Shown: positions 1 to 13,262, numbered from the stretch's first letter. The stretch: 64,000 bases of DNA from Microdochium bolleyi (GCA_001566295.1 KQ964272.1:62001-126000), one strand, 5' to 3'. A program made the numbers and translations. Notes: generated by a model not told the origin, from the sequence alone.

Positions 1-580
1 TCGAGCGACGAGGACAACTAAACATCTCTGACGGCTCACGGCTAAGAGTATGATCCCGCTGCAAGTGCAGTGCTCAGGTTCGCAGTAACAGCGCTGCTGA
101 TTTTGGGGGAGGACCGCATCGATAGAGAGAAGGCATATGGAGAGTCTGAAGCTCGCAACCCTACTGAGGTCGAAACAGCAAGATTATGAACCCAGACGCT
201 GCCTGCGGGCCACTCCGTGGGTTTCAGTCTTCGGTTATACTCCTGAGAATGACAAGGCTCTTTTATCGTCTGCGAGGACATGCTTCGCTACTCCGTCTCT
301 TATCACAGACTACGCCGTAAACTTTCTGATCGACTTGGCAGTACATTGCACGCAAACATGACCACTGCCAACGCCAGCACCCGGCCAGAGGCACCATGAT
401 ATTGCGAAGTTCATAGGAATGTATTATTAAGTAGGGTTGAGTTTCGCTACCAAAATGGAGTCGCTAGTCTATCTTATACAGCTTGAGCTTGCGCCGTCCC
501 TGTCTACTCAAAATAAAGCTGGAATGAGGGTATATGAATACAGCGAGATCAAACTAAGAATCCCACGGATATATCTCGAA
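1..580. other. Left-edge intergenic sequence
   Basis: No ORF here has a recognisable domain, and the short open frames overlap one another on both strands without splice logic. The right part probably holds the 3' untranslated region of the minus-strand transporter that ends at 581. Confidence 0.6.
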
Positions 581-2501
581 TCAGGCCATGCCCATCTCAA
601 TGTTCTTGCCCTTGACGCTCTTCCACTCGACGAGCGACGAGCCGACGAGCGTTGCGACAGCGAGGCCGACGCCGACGAAGAAGGTCGTGGTCAAGGCCGT
701 GTTGTACGCAGCAATAGCCTGGACAAGTTGGTCCGCGCTCAGTATGTTTTTGAGGTTGGTCGCGCCCGACGCCAAGATGATTGCCGGGTCGACACCCGGC
801 AGTGTCGCGACGATCTCCTGCGCGAGCCTGTTTGTGAAAACGGTCTGGCCCACGGCAATGAACAGCGCGCCGCCGAGGAACTGCAGGAACACGATGAGCG
901 CGGTGCCCGTGGGGACGTCGGCCATGTCGAGGACCGTCTGCACGGCCATTAGGGGCTGCTGGAACCCGAAGCCGGGGCCCAGACCCAGGATGATCTGGTA
1001 CCCTATCCAGACCCCCATGGGGCTCGACGGGGTCCAGGTCGTCATCAGGCCGGCGCCCACGGAGGAGAAGAGCGTCGAGGCGAGCATGAAGGGCGCGTAG
1101 TACCCGAAAGTTGTGACCAGGGCACCCGCGCCGATGCTGCCGAGGATGTTGGCGATGAGCATGGGCAGGTTGCGGATCCCGGAATCCACGGCGGATACGC
1201 CCTGCACGGCCTGGAACCAGATGGGGATGTAGAAGATGAAGATGAAGAAGCTGGAGCCCTGGGTGAAGGAGAAGAAGCCCGAGGCCCAGACGGACCTGTT
1301 GCGCAGGATGCGCAAGGGCAGAGTGGCGTTGCCCGGGGTGGACGAGTAGAGGGACAGGTAGACCTGGACTCCCAGGAAGGCGGCGAGGAGCACGACGGCG
1401 ACGACGAACAGGGCGATGATGCGCGGCGAGGACCACGGGTAGGTCGTGCCGCCCCACTGCAGGGCGAGGAGCAGGCTGACGACGGCGGGCATGAAGAGCG
1501 CGTTGCCGACGGGGTCGAAGCGGCGGATCTTGCCGAGCAAGGTGGTGGGTGTGGTGGTGCCGCCGTTTTCGGCGGCGGCGCTGCTGTCGCGCTGCGGCGC
1601 CGGGTCGTGGTAGAAGACTGTGATGACGACCAGGGTGACGGCGCCGATGGGCAGGTTGATGTAGAAGCACCACCGCCAGGACACGCGATCGGTGAAGGCT
1701 CCTCCTAGGCTGGACGAGAAGGGTGTTGTTAGTAAAGGAGGAACGAAGAGGTAGAGACGACCTGAAGGAATGAGGGGAGTGGGTTTATACTTACAGAGGA
1801 CCGGCGACGCTAGCGATGCCGTACATGCCCCCGATCAGACCCGTGTAGAGCGGCCTTTTAGCGAGGGGCAAGCTGTGGGCGAGGATGAGCAGGCCGCCCG
1901 AGAAGATGCCTGCCGCGCCGATGCCCGCGATGGCGCGCCCGACGATGAGGGTGACGGAGTTTGGGGCGACGCCGCAGATGAGGGAGCCGAGCTCGAAGAT
2001 GGAGATTGCGGCGAGGAAGACAAGCTTGGTGGGGAGGTAGGTGTAGAAGCGGCCGAAGAGCAGCTGGAGGGAGGCCTGGGTGAGGAGGTAGGCGGCGCCG
2101 TACCAGCCGACGTCGCTCAGGGAGTTGAAGTCGTCGCTGATGCGGGGGATGGCGGTGGTGATGATGGAGTTGTCGAGGGCCATGAGGAACACCGCGAGGC
2201 ACAGGGCGAGGACGATGAGGCCGAGGGGGGCGCCGGAGGGGTAGGGGGTGCCATCCTCGCGGGTGGGGATGCGGGCGATGGCCGCCGGGGAGGAGGAGGT
2301 GTCTTCAGGCTCTGCTGGTAGGGAGCGGGCGGTCGTGATCTTCTCGAGGATTGTGTGTGGTGGTCGTGAAGAAGGCAGGTCCCTGCTGTTGCGGGCCGAG
2401 ATGCTCGAGAGGGAGGACACGTCGAGCGGCTTCTCCGAGACCATGGCGGAGGGTGCTTCTGGCGGCGGCGGCGGCGGCGGCGGTGATGATGAGAAGGTCA
2501 T
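581..2501 (-). CDS. MFS drug-efflux transporter, DHA2 (14-TM) type
   Basis: Two exons, 2501-1795 and 1709-581, are joined across an 85-bp GT-AG intron (1710-1794) to give about 611 residues. The frame stays open to 2516, but that codon is GTG, so I take the ATG at 2501. The N-terminus is a polyproline and serine-rich cytosolic stretch. TM1 carries LMALDNSIITTAIP, typical of DHA2 proteins, and GRFYTYLPTK lies in the loop where motif A sits. The splice rebuilds the antiporter signature ending in GPLLGGAF (motif C). About 14 hydrophobic spans follow. The family exports drugs and secondary metabolites through the plasma membrane by proton antiport. Substrate is not predictable. No biosynthetic core gene is adjacent, so general detoxification is as likely as metabolite export. 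Confidence 0.9.
2461..2482. repeat. GGC trinucleotide run coding for polyproline
   Basis: A (GGC)n run on the plus strand encodes consecutive prolines in the N-terminal tail of the MFS transporter on the minus strand. Such runs vary in length between strains. Confidence 0.7.
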
Positions 2502-3996
2502 TGTTGGTGGTTGCACTTTATCAAAGGGTACGAGTGGTTATGACTTCTCAGACCGGGTCCCAAGGTGCTGCTGCCGGAGTGAGGAAGGAGTCTGGTGCCC
2601 CACGAGGCAGCGACAGGAAGGGTGCGAGGCGGGCCATGTCTAATATACGGGAGTAAATGTGCACAAGTGAGATGTGCCCGACGGGCCTCTTTCGGAGCCT
2701 TTGGACGGTGAGTCAAGGAGGTGTCGTTGTGGGCGGCTGGAATGTTGATGCAAGTCGAGGGCAAGCCTGAGGCCAGGCCAAGCTCCGGGGGTGGGTTATC
2801 TCCGGCCGGCGCCGACGATTGATTGGCGGCCACAAGCCGACGCCTGGTGAAAGTCTCCGGGCCTTCCTCGCGTCCTTTTCGCGCGTGGGGCGCCCTCTGC
2901 ACACCCGCTTACTTTCTCCATTAGGTTGTCGTCCACTTCAAGGTTGTCGTCCACGTTGCTGCCTGGCTTGTTGGCTTGTTGGCTCCGCGGCCAACCCAGA
3001 GTCTCCGCACCCTGGCAACAGACCCTGGCGAGCTTAATCCCCTGCTCCACCTTCAGCCTCATGATCACCATCCGCCTCAGCAGCCCAGCCCAGCCACGGG
3101 TGCAGCCGGAACTCAAAGGAGGACAACTTTCAGAGCCCGCCTCGACGTCTCCCGGGATGCACCGCGTCTTATGCACTTCCAGTCATCCAGGACCCTTTCG
3201 GGCCCAGCCCCGAGACGTCGCGTTCGGCCGATGCGGCTAACAGTGGGGACCAGACCCGAATCTGGCTCGGGGTCGGCGTCAAATTGAGCCGCCTCCACGG
3301 AGCCTGCTCCCATAATTCGTCCACGACAAACTGGCACAACAGCAACCTCGACTCTGAGTTTGTGGTTGTCTCGTCTTAGTCAGCGGGGACACGCCCGGGG
3401 CTCGCCGGGGTTAACTCTCACGGGTTGGGTGTGTAGTACATCTAGTACGGCCAGTGTGGCCAATCATGTCGGCTCCCCCTTCGGCGCTCCCTTGTCTTGT
3501 CTCCGTTCCATCAGACTTCCAGCACTTTCCAGGTCGACCGGTGGCCAGGCCCCGATCCTTTTGGGGAATGACATGGTCCGTACATATTTCGAGAATGAAA
3601 ATCTGGCTTCCACGATTGAGACACTTTGTCTTTTGCAAGTCCAGCCAATAGAGCGGCAAGACTGTGCCGAGCCGAGCGTCGAGCATCTAACTTCTTTGCA
3701 TGCAGCCACGTATGCGTCCTGCAGGTCATCAGCTGGACTTGGTGTGGATCTATCAATTACTCTGGGAACTGGGTACCGTATCCTTTGAACGCGGACAAGT
3801 CGCCTAGACTCCTGAGCAGGTTGGCTTGGGCCATGCTTATACACAAATGGTGGCATTTGGGAACTTGCGATTGTTACTGTGCTGGCCCAGGATCATGTTC
3901 TGAACCGTCCTTGAGCATGCTGGGCTTCAATTCGCCGTTGGCCGCGCCTTCGACTATCCGGTGCTCATCACAGTGGGACAATTCAGCCACTGCAGC
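2502..3996. other. Intergenic region between MFS transporter and HET relic
   Basis: The two genes diverge, so both promoters should lie here. Short ORFs overlap on both strands with no domain. Around 2923-2955 the string AGGTTGTCGTCCAC occurs twice in succession. I see no RNA gene. Confidence 0.5.
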
Positions 3997-6107
3997 ATGT
4001 CCGTCACACCGACCGCTGGAGCACTACTAGACGATCAAAGCATATATAAAGCCATCATCGAGTACCAGACCAGGCTTGTAGCGCTCCGCGGCGACCGAGG
4101 CGACCCCAACACCCCGTTAGAATGTAGCCTGCACGTGGTCGATATGCTCCGTGCGGACTTTGGCCACGGCCTCGGCCTGCGAGACTTGCCCGACAAGACG
4201 CACCCCCGCCTGATCGAGTACGATGCGCTCTTGTACGCATGGGGCACGGGCCAACCCGATCGCCTGCTCCGCTGCCAAGGTGTCGATATGTCGATCATGG
4301 CCAATCTATACGAAGCTCTGCTGGCACTTCGGCGCGCCGGTGAGACGACTCGGTGGCTCTGGGTTGACGGGGTCTGCATCAATCAGAAGGACAGTCTGGA
4401 TAAAGCCATGCAGATCCCCAACATGATGTTTATCTATCAGCAGGCATCCTGCGTCGTAGCCTGGCTGGACGAGCTGGTCGATCCTGATGTTCTTTTCCAC
4501 GCGGCTGCTGCTGGCTCGAGCCTCGCCCAAAAATTGGGAGAAGCACCTTCGGCTGCACTTCTCGCCTCCGATCTTGATACAGTCGCCAAAGCCCTTCTTG
4601 ACATATACAACAAGCCATACTTCCAGAGAGTATGGGTGCAACAGGAGATATTCACGAACCGCAACTTGGTGTTTCGCAGTCGTCACAGTGACCTTGAGCT
4701 GACCTGAGGGGCGTCATCAGCCACCCAATTTCACTGCTGAACACCCACGTCATCTCGCGTCACCCCGAGCTTCTCTCCCTGGCCAATCTGAAGGTTAGAG
4801 AACTCAACGCACACCACGGTATATCACTGGTGATTATCGATCATTTGCCAGCAAATTCTCGACATGTAGAGAGAGAGACGTCTTCGAGCAGCTGGTTTAA
4901 GCCCAAGAAGCCAACGCAGCCGCCCGCTGAAATCAGCCGGGACGTCATCATGGAACTGATACTCGTCTCACGGGTCCTGCATCATTTTGAAGAGCGGATC
5001 CGCTGTTTTTATATATGCCGGTCTCGTGCGCTCGAGGAGGCACCCAGATTGTTGACGCCTTGCTGTTCACGGGCGGCCTCCAGGTGACAGACCAGAGAGA
5101 TCGCATCTACGGACTCTTGGTCGATGACGAAGTTCCCGAGCAGAGAAATGGCACTCGCAGAGTGGGCGCGGCGGTCCACGGACTTGCCGTCTATTACCCC
5201 TGTCAGCTATACGATCAGTGCGCGGACATTGCAGGAAGTACTTTCACGTGTACTGCTGTTCGAGGGAGGCCTGGGACTTCTTGGAAAGTTCGGCGTCATA
5301 CCGGAGGAAGGTTGCGATGAAGTGGGTATGAAGTGCAACATGACCTCATCAGATTCTTGCAGCAGCTTTTCAGACGTGCCTTCATGGGTGGTCGATTGGC
5401 AACTCACGAGCGATGCCTTCTCTCAAAGATCGATTTCAGAGATGCAGGAGAGTCAGGATTACCAGAAGTATCAGCCGCAAGCATTACGCCAATTGCATGA
5501 TGGCCAGATGTTTTATCGGATCAGGGGTTTACCGGACTGCAGTGCCTGCAACTTGGACACACGTTCGACGACATCTTTAAGGCTACGTGAACCAACCAAG
5601 GAGCACCTTGACTTCTGCCTTGACAACAATTTGGCAGCTACAAGTAGGGACCATGTTTCACTGGCCCTGAAACGGCTCATTGTTCGTGGACGTGTGGAAA
5701 ACCGCTTCTCCCTTCACGGCAGATCCATCCTTGTTAGCGCTGGCTCAAACGGCGCGGCCAACTCCACCACAGTAGAGGTCGCCTGGCAGTTGAGCTTTGC
5801 GGCACAGAAGAATGATATCCTCGTGCTTCCAGAGGCCTTCAAAGGGAGACGCATTGACAACGAATGGGAACACGCATACGGGGGGCTTTGGCTCCTCCGG
5901 CCGACCAAGACCGGCACTTGTCGCCTCGAGGCCGTACTATCATACTATTGCGATGTCGCTATAATCATGCCCTGGGGGTTTGGCGGGAAGGCTGGGCAAG
6001 ACCTGGCCACCGCCAGGCGATGGCGCTTGCTCGTCGGACCGACCAAGGGCTGCCTCACGCCCAACTCACTTCCAACCAGTGTGGTCCGTAAATTCACCAT
6101 TGTTTGA
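3997..6107 (+). pseudogene. Heterokaryon-incompatibility (HET) domain gene, frameshifted
   Basis: Frame 1 from the ATG at 3997 encodes the HET-domain hallmarks YDALLYAWG, LWVDGVCINQ and YFQRVWVQQEI, then stops at 4705-4707. The sequence continues sensibly in another frame (about 4710-5035), then in a third with TDQRDRIYGLL (about 5036-5140), then returns to the second frame with the SWVVDW motif and a long C-terminal part ending at 6107. No GT-AG intron of normal size explains the changes, so I infer three small indels. Repaired, it would be about 700 residues, the usual size for the family. HET proteins trigger cell death on fusion of unlike strains, and the genes often decay. Assembly error at short homopolymers (GGGG near 4707, TTTTT near 5006) is the main alternative. 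Confidence 0.75.
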
Positions 6108-9100
6108 ACTAGCTCATTCAACCACACATTAGTTACGAATTCACTTTGTCACAAATTCAGCTGTTTGTGAGCACTTGAAAGAGCAGGACGACCGGGTAGC
6201 TTAACTACCGCTTAAGCTGATCTCTCAGAAGACTGGCAGTGGCGTGCAAGCTTGCCCAAACTGGCGCGGGCAGAAACCCGGGGCTCCTCTTCTACGTTGG
6301 TTGGCATTCCTGCTTGCCTTGAGCAAGCACCAGCACCCGACATATCGGGTCCGATGCCGTCTGCGTGATTGGTCACTCAGCTGTGATTGGAGGAAGCTGA
6401 AAGTGGGCAGGTTCCATTGCTGTTATCCCCGAGCCTGCCGGATAGGCTGTTTTGGGAAAATGACGTTTTGCGTCCAGTCGGTGGCAGCGGATGTGTGCCG
6501 TCCTGCTGTCTGGCACGGATCGAATGGGTCGGAGGCGGGCCGGATCTGCTCGGCTACGGCAAAAAAGATGTCCTAAGTACCTTGAAGTATATCTATGCAT
6601 GGTGTTGAGGCTGGGCCCGGCCATCGGCTGGCGAGCGAGAATGCCGTTGCACGGAGAGTGCTGACACATTCAGTCAGCTGGTCTCTAGGCCGGCATTCTC
6701 TCAGGTGAATAATGGCCATGCCGGTTCCGGTGTAACCGAGCTCAATTAGTGTAACAAGGGCAGCGAGTCGGCGACGGCTCTCGGACGCACCCCTAGACAA
6801 CCGGCAGGCAATGTGTCATGACAGGCGAGCGGACGGAGCGGCCATGCCTGGCATGACCTCGCAGGAGCGGCATGCAAATCCCTGCAGTCGCCGGCCGAGG
6901 CCGTCGCCTGTGTCTGCGAATATGCGTGGCTCAAGCCTGTGGACTAAAACCTAGAACCTGATCATTCCTTGACCGGCTCCTTGATTCTTTTTAGGTAATT
7001 GTACGCGTGATTGACCCTGCCCTAAGGAGTCGAGCCTCGGGTTGAGCCTGACGGCGTGCAGGGAGGTTGAAGCCGTGCTGATAATTGGCAGTACTGGGAA
7101 CATAGTAGATCATTTCGGCTCTGTGTTGCAGTTTGTGGAAGACGGATGACGAGAGTTCTTCGTATTGCCCGCAAGATACTTCCAGTGAGTAGGGTAAGAG
7201 GTATAGATACTCGTAGGATTGATCGCAATGTACATTCAATGGAGCCGTCGCTTCACTGCGCCCAAAGCGTCGCATCGATGACTCTGTCCATGCCAGAGGG
7301 AGAGGGAGTGAGAGGGTGACTCGGAGTCTTTCTCGGAGAGGGAGACACCAGCGAACGAGGAGGCCAGGCTGTCGGGCACGGCAAGTCAACGGCCAAGGGT
7401 CGTGGTGGCGGGTGGATGCCCGAGAACATCTCCGCGTGGCTGCCAAGCCCGGCCCGACGCTAGCCTTGTGTGACCACGGGTGCTCGGAAGGAGGTGACAG
7501 CCACCGTGACTCGGGACATCTTGCTGCTGCGCGAAGGGCTAATGAGCAAGTCTCCTCGTTGAAGGAGGTGCTGTGCTGTACTATGCTGTGCATGTCACCT
7601 CAAGTTGAGGCTGGGGTTCTATCGATAGGACTTCTTTACTCGCTCCTCTATATTGGAGCCCTTATGTAGCACGTAAAAGAGAAACAACACGCCAGAGCCA
7701 AGCCAGACTGCCGCCAAAAGATGTCCACCTTTCGATGGTGCCCGAAACTCTCAGGGTTCGCAATGACTCAAACTCCGGCTGCAACATCACCAAGATGCAG
7801 GTCTGTGCGAGACAGGGGAAAATTTCTCGCGGCCGTGGAAGTTCGTATCTGACACAGGCAAAGGGGGCTCGAGGCACAGATGTGGTTGCTTTGACCCACT
7901 TCCGACAGCCGTAGGATCCACATGGCGGTTGTCGGGAGAGGGACTCCGTAAGTGTTAGGTAATCAGGCCGGGGACGGAGCTCCACTCTGCGGCAGGGCTG
8001 GGTAAGGGTTGCTTTTAACTCTGGCGGCTCAACAGTCGGCGGCGAGTGTCTGGTATCTCAGAAGCGATCTCAGCATCCTTAATTAGTCGCCGGGATAAAA
8101 CCACTGCTAACGAGAGTTCTTTCTGAAGCGTTCAAAGGGAAGTAAGAAGTTGTTTTGAGGGGGGCCTCGAACAGCTATAGCGAGTCTTATCTCTGCTGCT
8201 AGCCATGGGATGCAGGACATGGAGAGCACGCAGTTGACACGCATGTTCAATTGGCCAGGACGAGATGCGGCGACTGTCGATATAACGGCGGCAATGGCTC
8301 TTGGCGCTATGTGGACGTGATAACAGAGACGCATTATGAGCAGCTCACGACGTCATGGGGCATGCGGTGCCTTGGATGAGGCAGGCGCGATAGGATGTCG
8401 GCTGCCAATTGAGACATGCGAGCAGGTGTCAGCAAACAGGGCAAAGCTGGGAGCGAGGAAGGGCTCCACCCCGACAGCCAGCCCCACCCGGCCGGCCGGC
8501 CGCCGGCTCCTTCCCAACCTCGACCCGGACACCAGTCATCTAACCCTGCCCAAGGGCCCGTCCCTGACCGCTTCAGAGGCTCTTCCTCCCTTGTTCGAAC
8601 CCACCGGCCGACGCCCGCCGCCGCTTTGCCGCTCCTCCCCGGCCATGGTGGACACAGCCCACGGCCCAGCGCTCATGCTTAATCTGGCGGGTCATGGCCA
8701 GTTCTCGAACAACCAGACTCCGGGGCCCCCTTCTCGCTCGCCGGCAGGCGGACAGCTCCACCACGGCACGGCTTTGGCGGTCCTCGCCCCAGCCGTCGCC
8801 GTCTCTTGCTCTCCATGGCGCCGCCCAAGGCCGCGGCGGACTCTGCCCATATCCTTCCATCGACATACTTGTACCCATTGTCCCCCCTCGCCTCTCTCTC
8901 CATCACCATGAGCTCACTGGATTCTCCCCACCACCTTCAACAGTCTCGACGTCCGACGCGCACAGCTTATCGACTACTCAGCCTCCCCCTTCTGGCTCCC
9001 TACGTAGGACTGAAGTAATGCCCGGCACCTCTCCACCACGCACCAGCACTTGCCAGGCTTAGCGCCATACCTCGCCGTCCTGCACCACCACAGAAAACGG

Positions 9101-9150
9101 CCACCCGCTATCGAACTTTCCGCCAAAGATCATCAGCAACAAACCTCACA
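6108..9150. other. Long spacer and sulfate-permease leader
   Basis: About 3 kb with no supported gene. Several overlapping ORFs of 60-200 codons (for example 6991-7593 on the minus strand) have no domain and no splice context. The last 800 bases are C/T-rich with several short upstream ORFs and look like promoter and 5' leader of the sulfate permease. Confidence 0.5.
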
Positions 9151-11738
9151 ATGGCAGCCCACAAGGCGGGCGAATCGGTTGCCAGGCTGCTGGGGATCGA
9201 CCCCGACGAGCTCGAGCACAACGTCCCGCCCTCACTCAGGCGCCGCGCCGCCGAGGCTATCGCACCACACGACCCCTTCTTCGAGAAGGATCCCGAGGTC
9301 AAGGAGTGGATCCGTGAATGCATTCCCTCGCGCCACGAAATCCTGCCGTACATGACCAGCTTCTTCCCCTTTGCGGGCTGGATCCGACGCTACAACACCC
9401 GCTGGCTCGTTGGTGATCTCGTTGCAGGCATCACCCTCGGTCTCGTCGTCGTTCCGCAGGCTCTGTCCTATGCCTTGCTGGCCAACTTGAGCCCCGAATA
9501 CGGCTTGTACACATCCTTCACGGGTGCAATGCTGTACTGGCTCTTTGGCACTTCAAAGGACATTGCCATTGGTGTGAGTTCACCTTCCCTTACAACTCTC
9601 TCTCGGCCCAAGACTCTGACAGTGACCAGGCCACTGCCGTCGTCTCTCTTCTTGTCGGCAAGACCGGAGACAAAGTCATCGCTGAGCACGGCAACGAGTT
9701 CTCCCGCGAGCAGATTGCCAAGACTCAAGCATTCCTTGCCGGCTGCGTGCTTCTGCTCTTCGGCCTCTTCAGGCTCGACTGGATCATAGAGTTCATCCCC
9801 CACGTCGCCATCTCCGCCTTCGTGACTGGCGCCGCCATTACCATCACCCTGAGCCAGGCCCCCACCCTGCTCGGTATCACCGGAATCAACTCCAAGGGTC
9901 CCGCCTACGAAGTCTTCATTAATGTCTGCAAGGGCTTGCCGCGTGTTCAGCTGGATGCAGCCATCGGCGTGAGCGCTTTGGTCCTCCTCGGGCTGATCAA
10001 GTGGGCGTGTGAGCACATGGCTAAGCGCCAGCCTTACCGCGCTCGCTTGTGGAACATGCTTTGCTCGCTGCGGCTGACGTTTACTATCCTCTTGTACACG
10101 TTGATCAGCTTTCTCGTGCACATTGGTCTTACCGCACAGACGTCCAGATTCCGGATCTTAGGACAGCTGCCCGTAGGCTTCACTCGGGCAGGCCCTCCAT
10201 CATTCGACCCCAAGCTGATTGCGAGCATCGCGCCCGACCTTCCTGCCACAATCATCGTCCTCATCATTGAGCACATCGCTATTGGCAAATCCTTCGCCCG
10301 CCTTAACGGCTACACTGTCATTCCGTCGCAAGAACTAGTGTCTATCGCTTTCACCAACCTCACTGGCCCGTTCGTCGGGGCTTACGCGTCGACTGGCTCT
10401 TTCGGAGGCAGTGCCATTCTGTCGAAAGCCGGAGTACGTACTCCGCTAGCGGGTATCTTCAATGGCTGCATCTTGGTGCTTGCCCTCTACGCCCTCACTT
10501 CGGTCCTCTACTACATACCCTTGGCCAGCTTGTCAGCCTTGATCATCCACGCCGTGGTCAACCTCATCACCTCCCCAGACCATGTCTACCACTCCTGGCT
10601 CATGTCCCCCTTCGATGTTCTCATCTACTTCTGCGGCGTCTTTGTCTCGATCTTCACCTCGCTCGAGGATGGCATCTACACGACCGTAGCGTTGTCAATA
10701 GTCGTGATGCTAGTCAGAGTCGCCCGCACTCAGGCCCGCTTCATGGGCCAGATCGAGATCCACAGACACTTGCCATCTCAACGGAAGCAGGTGAGGGCAG
10801 TTGCTACATGCCCTGCACCTCAGACCACGCCTCCGTCCCCTCCACAGCCATCATCAAGTAGTAGAGCCGCTTTCCTTCCCCTTGACCGCCACGACGGCTC
10901 AAACTCAGCCGTCAAGGTTGAGGCTCCCACGCCAGGTGTCTTCATCTATCGCTTCAGTGAGGGCTTCAACTACATCAACCAGGCCGCGCACATGGACCAC
11001 CTCATTTCCACCATCACAGCCGAGACTCAGCGAACCTGCCCTCCCACCTATGCCCATCCCGGCGACCGACCCTGGAACGAGCCTGTCCCAGTGCAGACGA
11101 GCAAGCTTTTTGCCGACGACGGACCGGATCCCGCCACAGCGCACAAGCCCACGCTCAAGGCCGTCGTCTTCGACTTCTCTGCTGTCAACAACCTCGATAC
11201 CGGCGCCGCGGAAGGTCTCGCTATCGCGCGCGACCAGCTCAACAAGTGGGCCTCGCCAGACCCCGTGCAGTACCACTTCGCTGGCGTAAGCAACCGCTGG
11301 GCACGCCGCGCTCTGGCCGTCGCTGGGTTCGGATATCCAAGCAAGTCTGAACTCAATCTGGAAGGAGGGAAGCAGTGGGATCCGATGTACAGCGTTGCCG
11401 AGAAGGGCGGGCTCCACTGGCCCGTGACCTTATCGTCGTCGTCGCCTGGGAGGACTCCTGACCATGACGAGGTAAACATGCCTCCTGCAGCTGCCAACGC
11501 TGCTATGCATAAGAAGCATGGCAGCGAGCAGACACTCGTCGTCCTGGCAGCGGCAGGGACCAGCAGAATGGCAGCAGTGTATGGCGTCAACCGGCCCAAC
11601 TTCCACGTCGACCTGACGGCCGCCGTCGAGGCCTGCATGCACAATCTGGAGAAGGCGGGTTCGCTGGGTCATTCAGGCTGCGGTCAAGGTGTTCTGAGCC
11701 GGCCGACGCGTGATATCGAGGGCGAGGAGACTGCTTGA
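9151..11738 (+). CDS. SulP sulfate permease with STAS domain
   Basis: Exon 1 (9151-9573) and exon 2 (9630-11738) are joined over a 56-bp intron, giving 843 residues. The cytosolic N-terminus is followed by the SulP entry segment (VAGITLGLVVVPQALSYALL), then about a dozen hydrophobic spans to roughly residue 520. A C-terminal STAS domain contains KAVVFDFSAVNNLDTGA. This is the plasma-membrane sulfate/proton symporter family of yeast SUL1/SUL2 and Neurospora CYS-14, feeding sulfur assimilation. Inside exon 2, 10791-10847 begins GTGAGG and ends CAG and is 57 nt long. It could be a second, phase-neutral intron whose removal drops 19 low-complexity residues. In the family such genes are induced on sulfur starvation; I did not find a convincing regulator site. 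Confidence 0.92.
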
Positions 11739-12186
11739 GCACAATGTTTCGACAGCGATTTCTCATTTGCCACATTTATTTGTCTCCTTGACGGCACAGC
11801 ACGGCGCAGCGTATTTACATTATACCATTTGCTTTTCATAGATTACAACGCTATTAGATAGAGAGAAAGATCACTTTGTCAAGAGAAACTAGATCTGACA
11901 GTTGGACCGTGAGCGAGTGAAGATGCCCTGCATTGACCAATGCTGACGTTCATAGAATTAGCACACGATGCGTGACGAGCTCTGTCTATACGGTGCATCG
12001 AGATCGCAGCTTCAATCCCTTGCCTCGGATGGAGCAGTGACGTAGGAAACCCCGTCATGTAAATGATTCCCGAAGCCCACATTCAGATCTCCTCCGCCCG
12101 GGCTTGGGAAGCCACAAGCATTGTCTCGCCCAGACCCTCTAACCGGCTGTGACTATTTGTGTGTATACTGCACAGTACGGTCCATG
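11739..12186. other. Spacer downstream of sulfate permease
   Basis: AT-richer than the genes around it, probably the 3' untranslated region of the permease followed by unassigned sequence. No ORF with support. Confidence 0.5.
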
Positions 12187-12660
12187 CTACACGAGCACTG
12201 AGAAGTCCTTACTGCGATACATGTGATCCTCGGAGCGGTTGATGGCCCAGACCTTCTTCAGCGTGAATTCCGGGTCGAGCAGCAGCGGGTAGAGCCCGAC
12301 GAACATGTGGTAGCCGAAGCTGATCCTGACCCTGCCGGCGTACCCGTCCTCATCTCGCGCTGCGCCTGCAGGGGGATTCCAATCCACATCGTAGATCCAG
12401 GCGGCCACATCCGCGGAGGCATCTGTGCCGTTCAGCACGTCCGCCACCGGCGGCATGCTGAAGGTGTCCATGACGACAAAGTACTGCTCGTCGAGAAAGT
12501 GCGCTCTCTGTGGCGTCGTGCCCCCTTCTTCGAGCGTCCCGCCGTACCGCGCCATGCGGTGGATGAACCGGGCCTGGATGCAGGCGTTGTCGTCGTCGTC
12601 GTCGCCCCGCGGCACCGGCGTCTCCGAGACAAATGTAGTTGCTCATCCGGCAGAGACGTC
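12187..12660 (-). CDS. Unassigned ORF, probably the last exon of a hypothetical gene
   Basis: An open frame ends at 12187 and runs back to a stop near 12645. It has no ATG: its first usable start is GTG at 12615, so it would need an upstream exon. The predicted peptide is of normal protein composition, with an acidic run (DDDDD), then MARYGG, YFVVMDTFSMPP, VRISFGYHMFVGLYPLLL and the end KDFSVLV. I do not recognise the family. A GT-AG join to sequence further right (12660-12910) could not be fixed with confidence. It could equally be a gene remnant. Confidence 0.3.
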
Positions 12661-13044
12661 TCGTGATCCACTCCTGCTGAATACCTACTTGAATGTCCTA
12701 GGGATCCGTCCAAGGCCAACATGAGTGAACTGCTCGGAGTCGCTGCTTGCAGCCTTCTCCAAATCACTTCGGAGACAGCCGTCAAGGTTAGGCACATGGG
12801 CGAGGCCTCGGGAAAGACTTCTCGGTGGTGTCTGAACTGCGGGAACGCGCTACACTTGTGCAATATCAACGCTGCAGGGCTAGGGCCTGGCCAATAGCAA
12901 AGAGCCATGCGTGCTCGACTTACTGAGGCTCAACGACTACCGCAAGGCCTGCCTGCCGCGGTACCGCTACTCAGTAATCGTGGGGGTGACACTATGCTGG
13001 TGCGGGAACGGCCTCGGCTCGGACACACATCGAGACGAGGATAA

Positions 13045-13059
13045 GGGGGGGGGGGGGGG
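13045..13059. repeat. Poly-G homopolymer, 15 bases
   Basis: An uninterrupted run of 15 G lies about 200 bases beyond the 3' end of the GH131 gene. It is prone to sequencing length error. Confidence 0.9.
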
Positions 13060-13262
13060 TCGAGCAAACTTCCTGGTCTCGGAAACATAGACAAATATAT
13101 TACAAAGCACGGCGTACACTGGCTATCTCGATCACTATTTTCTCAGCTAGCCCGGCCATCGTCCTATGAGCGCAGTTTGGTACAAACAGCATCCTGGCAT
13201 TTCTCTTCTCGTCCGGCCGCGCGAATCCTTTGGGATCCCACTGTGCCAAACAATGCTTACAT

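Noticed and set aside
597..1673. 358-codon frame overlapping the MFS transporter on the same strand
   Set aside because: His/Arg/Pro-rich frame-shifted shadow of a clear membrane protein.
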